Shown one piece after another: positions 62,655 through 64,000 of a stretch of DNA of 64,000 bases (positions are counted from its first letter, which is position 1; the number at the start of each line of letters is the position of its first letter). Where the stretch lies: contig CM106586.1 of assembly GCA_048013815.1 (NCBI GenBank), positions 9,052,001 to 9,116,000 on the forward strand, in the 5' to 3' direction. This DNA comes from Setoptus koraiensis. Lineage: Eukaryota; Arthropoda. Made by a program: the position numbers and the translations under genes. Under the pieces are notes generated by a model. That model had not been told where the DNA came from. It saw nothing but the letters and a program-made list of their open reading frames with translations, and searched no databases.

Positions 62655-64000
62655 TTATAAAATATAATCAAGCTCGTACCTGTGATAGGTGTTGACCTCA
62701 TCATTTGGTATGCCTGGATAGCCTGCTACCAAAGCATCCTGGGCGCCTATATATAAAGTATTATATACTTTCCAGTAAACGTCTCTTACTTTTCTAGCTG
62801 GATGGAATAAGCCTTGAAGAACATATTGAAGTAATCTAATTGGTCCAATCGCCACTCTTAATGCTTCTATGGCGCCCATAAAGGATTGAACTAAATGAGG
62901 TGAACTTTCAAAAATATTTGGCCAAATAAAATTCAATAAATGAGTTAGGGCGTCATCACAACCAAAACCGTGCACACCAAGGGCCATATGCTGGACGGCA
63001 GAACAGGCTGTTTGCCGATGAACAAGATCCCTGTCCATCATGGCGTCCTCTAATAAAGGACTAATTGCATATATGTAGTCTTTACCCATCTCTCCTATGT
63101 ATTCAAATAAGAATGACAATGATTTTAACACTCCATTTTGAACATTTAACTCAGGTACTCTATATTCATTCATTAGGGCAGGTAGTACTGTGAATGGGGC
63201 GCAAGTTTCTGCGACAATTGCAATGGCCACTGTCGTACACACACGCATCTGTCTTTCTTGAACTCGCAAATTGTTCAACAATGTCGCCAGGACATCGTGG
63301 GGCCCAATGGCTTTTGCAATATAACCAAATGTGTTCACGGTGGCCCGCCTAATTGCCTTCTTATGTGCCTTTAACAATTCCAATAGTTCAAAACAAATTC
63401 TCATCCATTCACGGGGCGACACAGATTCGGCTCCTCTGTCGGCAATACGACCAACCAGATCGATGCAATTCTCTTGAACCTTTTCGTGTCTGTTTTTGAG
63501 AATTGGTGTCAGTCTTGGCAAAAGATCCTTGATTGGTGGTGTCATTTTGTGCATTCCTATCACGTTCACTATGGCCTTTAAAGCTCCCAGAATAGATCCC
63601 AGTACTTCGGGATATTCTTCACCAAGGTACTCATACAAAATCAGACCCATCTCACTCATTAATTTTTCCTCATCACACTTTTTCATGACGTCCGCTATCC
63701 TTGCCATCAAATCTGCCGCCTGTTGTCGGATCTTGACTGATTTGGAATATAGCCTAAATTTTATAATTTGTGTTATCTGAGGTAATAATGGCTTGACTCG
63801 TTTACCCAACGCATTCACTACGGATCCGAATCCCACCAACATAACTTGGTCATCAGCATGTTGCTCTTGAAAAGCGTATATAATACCATCTACAAGTTGT
63901 ATTTCAAGCCGCTCATCTATTTCTGACGCTCCCAGATTGGTTAGCACTTTATCAATAGTCTCCATAACCATTTTCCTATAAGTTTCATTACTATCTTTCA
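62655..64000 (-). CDS. SF3B1: SF3B1, right copy, 3' part only (runs off the window)
   Basis: The reverse-complement copy of 34417-35762. It covers about residues 615-1062, the C-terminal HEAT repeats ending RYELDYIL. The part visible here encodes the same residues as the left copy. The start lies beyond 64000, so I cannot say whether this copy has the missing N-terminus. Its stop lies 73 bp from the stop of the right transporter copy. Confidence 0.93.
   Translation of the reverse strand, partial: KDSNETYRKMVMETIDKVLTNLGASEIDERLEIQLVDGIIYAFQEQHADDQVMLVGFGSVVNALGKRVKPLLPQITQIIKFRLYSKSVKIRQQAADLMARIADVMKKCDEEKLMSEMGLILYEYLGEEYPEVLGSILGALKAIVNVIGMHKMTPPIKDLLPRLTPILKNRHEKVQENCIDLVGRIADRGAESVSPREWMRICFELLELLKAHKKAIRRATVNTFGYIAKAIGPHDVLATLLNNLRVQERQMRVCTTVAIAIVAETCAPFTVLPALMNEYRVPELNVQNGVLKSLSFLFEYIGEMGKDYIYAISPLLEDAMMDRDLVHRQTACSAVQHMALGVHGFGCDDALTHLLNFIWPNIFESSPHLVQSFMGAIEALRVAIGPIRLLQYVLQGLFHPARKVRDVYWKVYNTLYIGAQDALVAGYPGIPNDEVNTYHRYELDYIL

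Larger units (their letters stand above)
49565..64000. repeat. Right arm of the giant inverted duplication
   Basis: The reverse complement of 34417-48894, continuing past the window end. It holds mirror copies of the secreted-precursor gene, the transporter gene and the 3' part of SF3B1. See the left arm for mirror arithmetic. Confidence 0.95.

Noticed and set aside
34417-64000. Palindrome explained as one sequencing molecule read on both strands
   Set aside because: The arms differ by scattered substitutions, repeat numbers in both directions and a flipped hairpin, which a single molecule read twice should not show. A two-haplotype misjoin remains possible.
1-64000. tRNA genes, rRNA genes, CRISPR arrays, retroviral or LTR elements
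   Set aside because: I looked for T-loop-like motifs, spaced direct repeats, and reverse transcriptase or capsid-type proteins and saw none that I could support.

Overview
The window looks like an animal nuclear genome, most likely an arthropod. Genes have GT-AG introns of mostly 50-300 bp. Products include troponin I, Numb, an adiponectin-type receptor, heparan-sulfate enzymes, a GLIS zinc-finger factor, a monoamine transporter and a dibasic-processed secreted precursor. A mite or other small chelicerate is my guess from the compact intron-poor style; it is not proven. I saw no retroviral, LTR or Polinton-type element, no CRISPR array, and no tRNA or rRNA gene.

Region 1 (1-11400) is ordinary and gene-dense: a fragment of a transposon-type helix-turn-helix ORF, RECQL helicase, TFIIA-gamma, heparan sulfate 6-O-sulfotransferase, troponin I (minus) and the pseudokinase/TBC protein TBCK (minus), which ends after its TBC domain.

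Region 2 (11800-14500) is rearranged. A partial, deleted copy of the EXTL3/botv gene is fused to an inverted copy of a ~325 bp unit that otherwise lies downstream of EXTL3. This composite directly abuts a numb gene whose reading frame ends early, using a stop codon supplied by EXTL3-derived sequence.

Region 3 (16000-32000) holds NAA38 and an adiponectin receptor whose coding sequences overlap tail to tail, the intact EXTL3 gene, a CUB-LDLa-trypsin protease with a large insertion in its catalytic domain, a five-finger GLIS factor with an internal 65-residue tandem duplication, and a GNB1L/Asa1-like WD40 protein.

Region 4 (34417-64000) is the most striking part. It is a giant inverted duplication with arms of about 14.5 kb around a centre of about 670 bp. 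Each arm carries the 3' part of SF3B1, a complete dopamine/octopamine-type SLC6 transporter gene in convergent orientation, about 7.2 kb of repeat-rich non-coding DNA, and a small secreted precursor gene with dibasic and amidation sites. The right arm runs off the window end. The arms encode nearly identical proteins but differ by base changes, minisatellite copy number, a 1-nt frameshift in the right transporter copy and a 61-bp hairpin that is flipped in one arm. That fits two independently evolved copies (true palindrome arms, or two haplotypes joined head to head by assembly) better than one read folded on itself. The centre has an abnormal T-rich, almost A-free stretch that raises suspicion of an artefactual join.

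Links between genes: HS6ST and EXTL3 both serve heparan-sulfate synthesis, but at separate loci; I see no operon-like organisation. SF3B1 and the transporter end 73 bp apart, so their 3' UTRs probably overlap.
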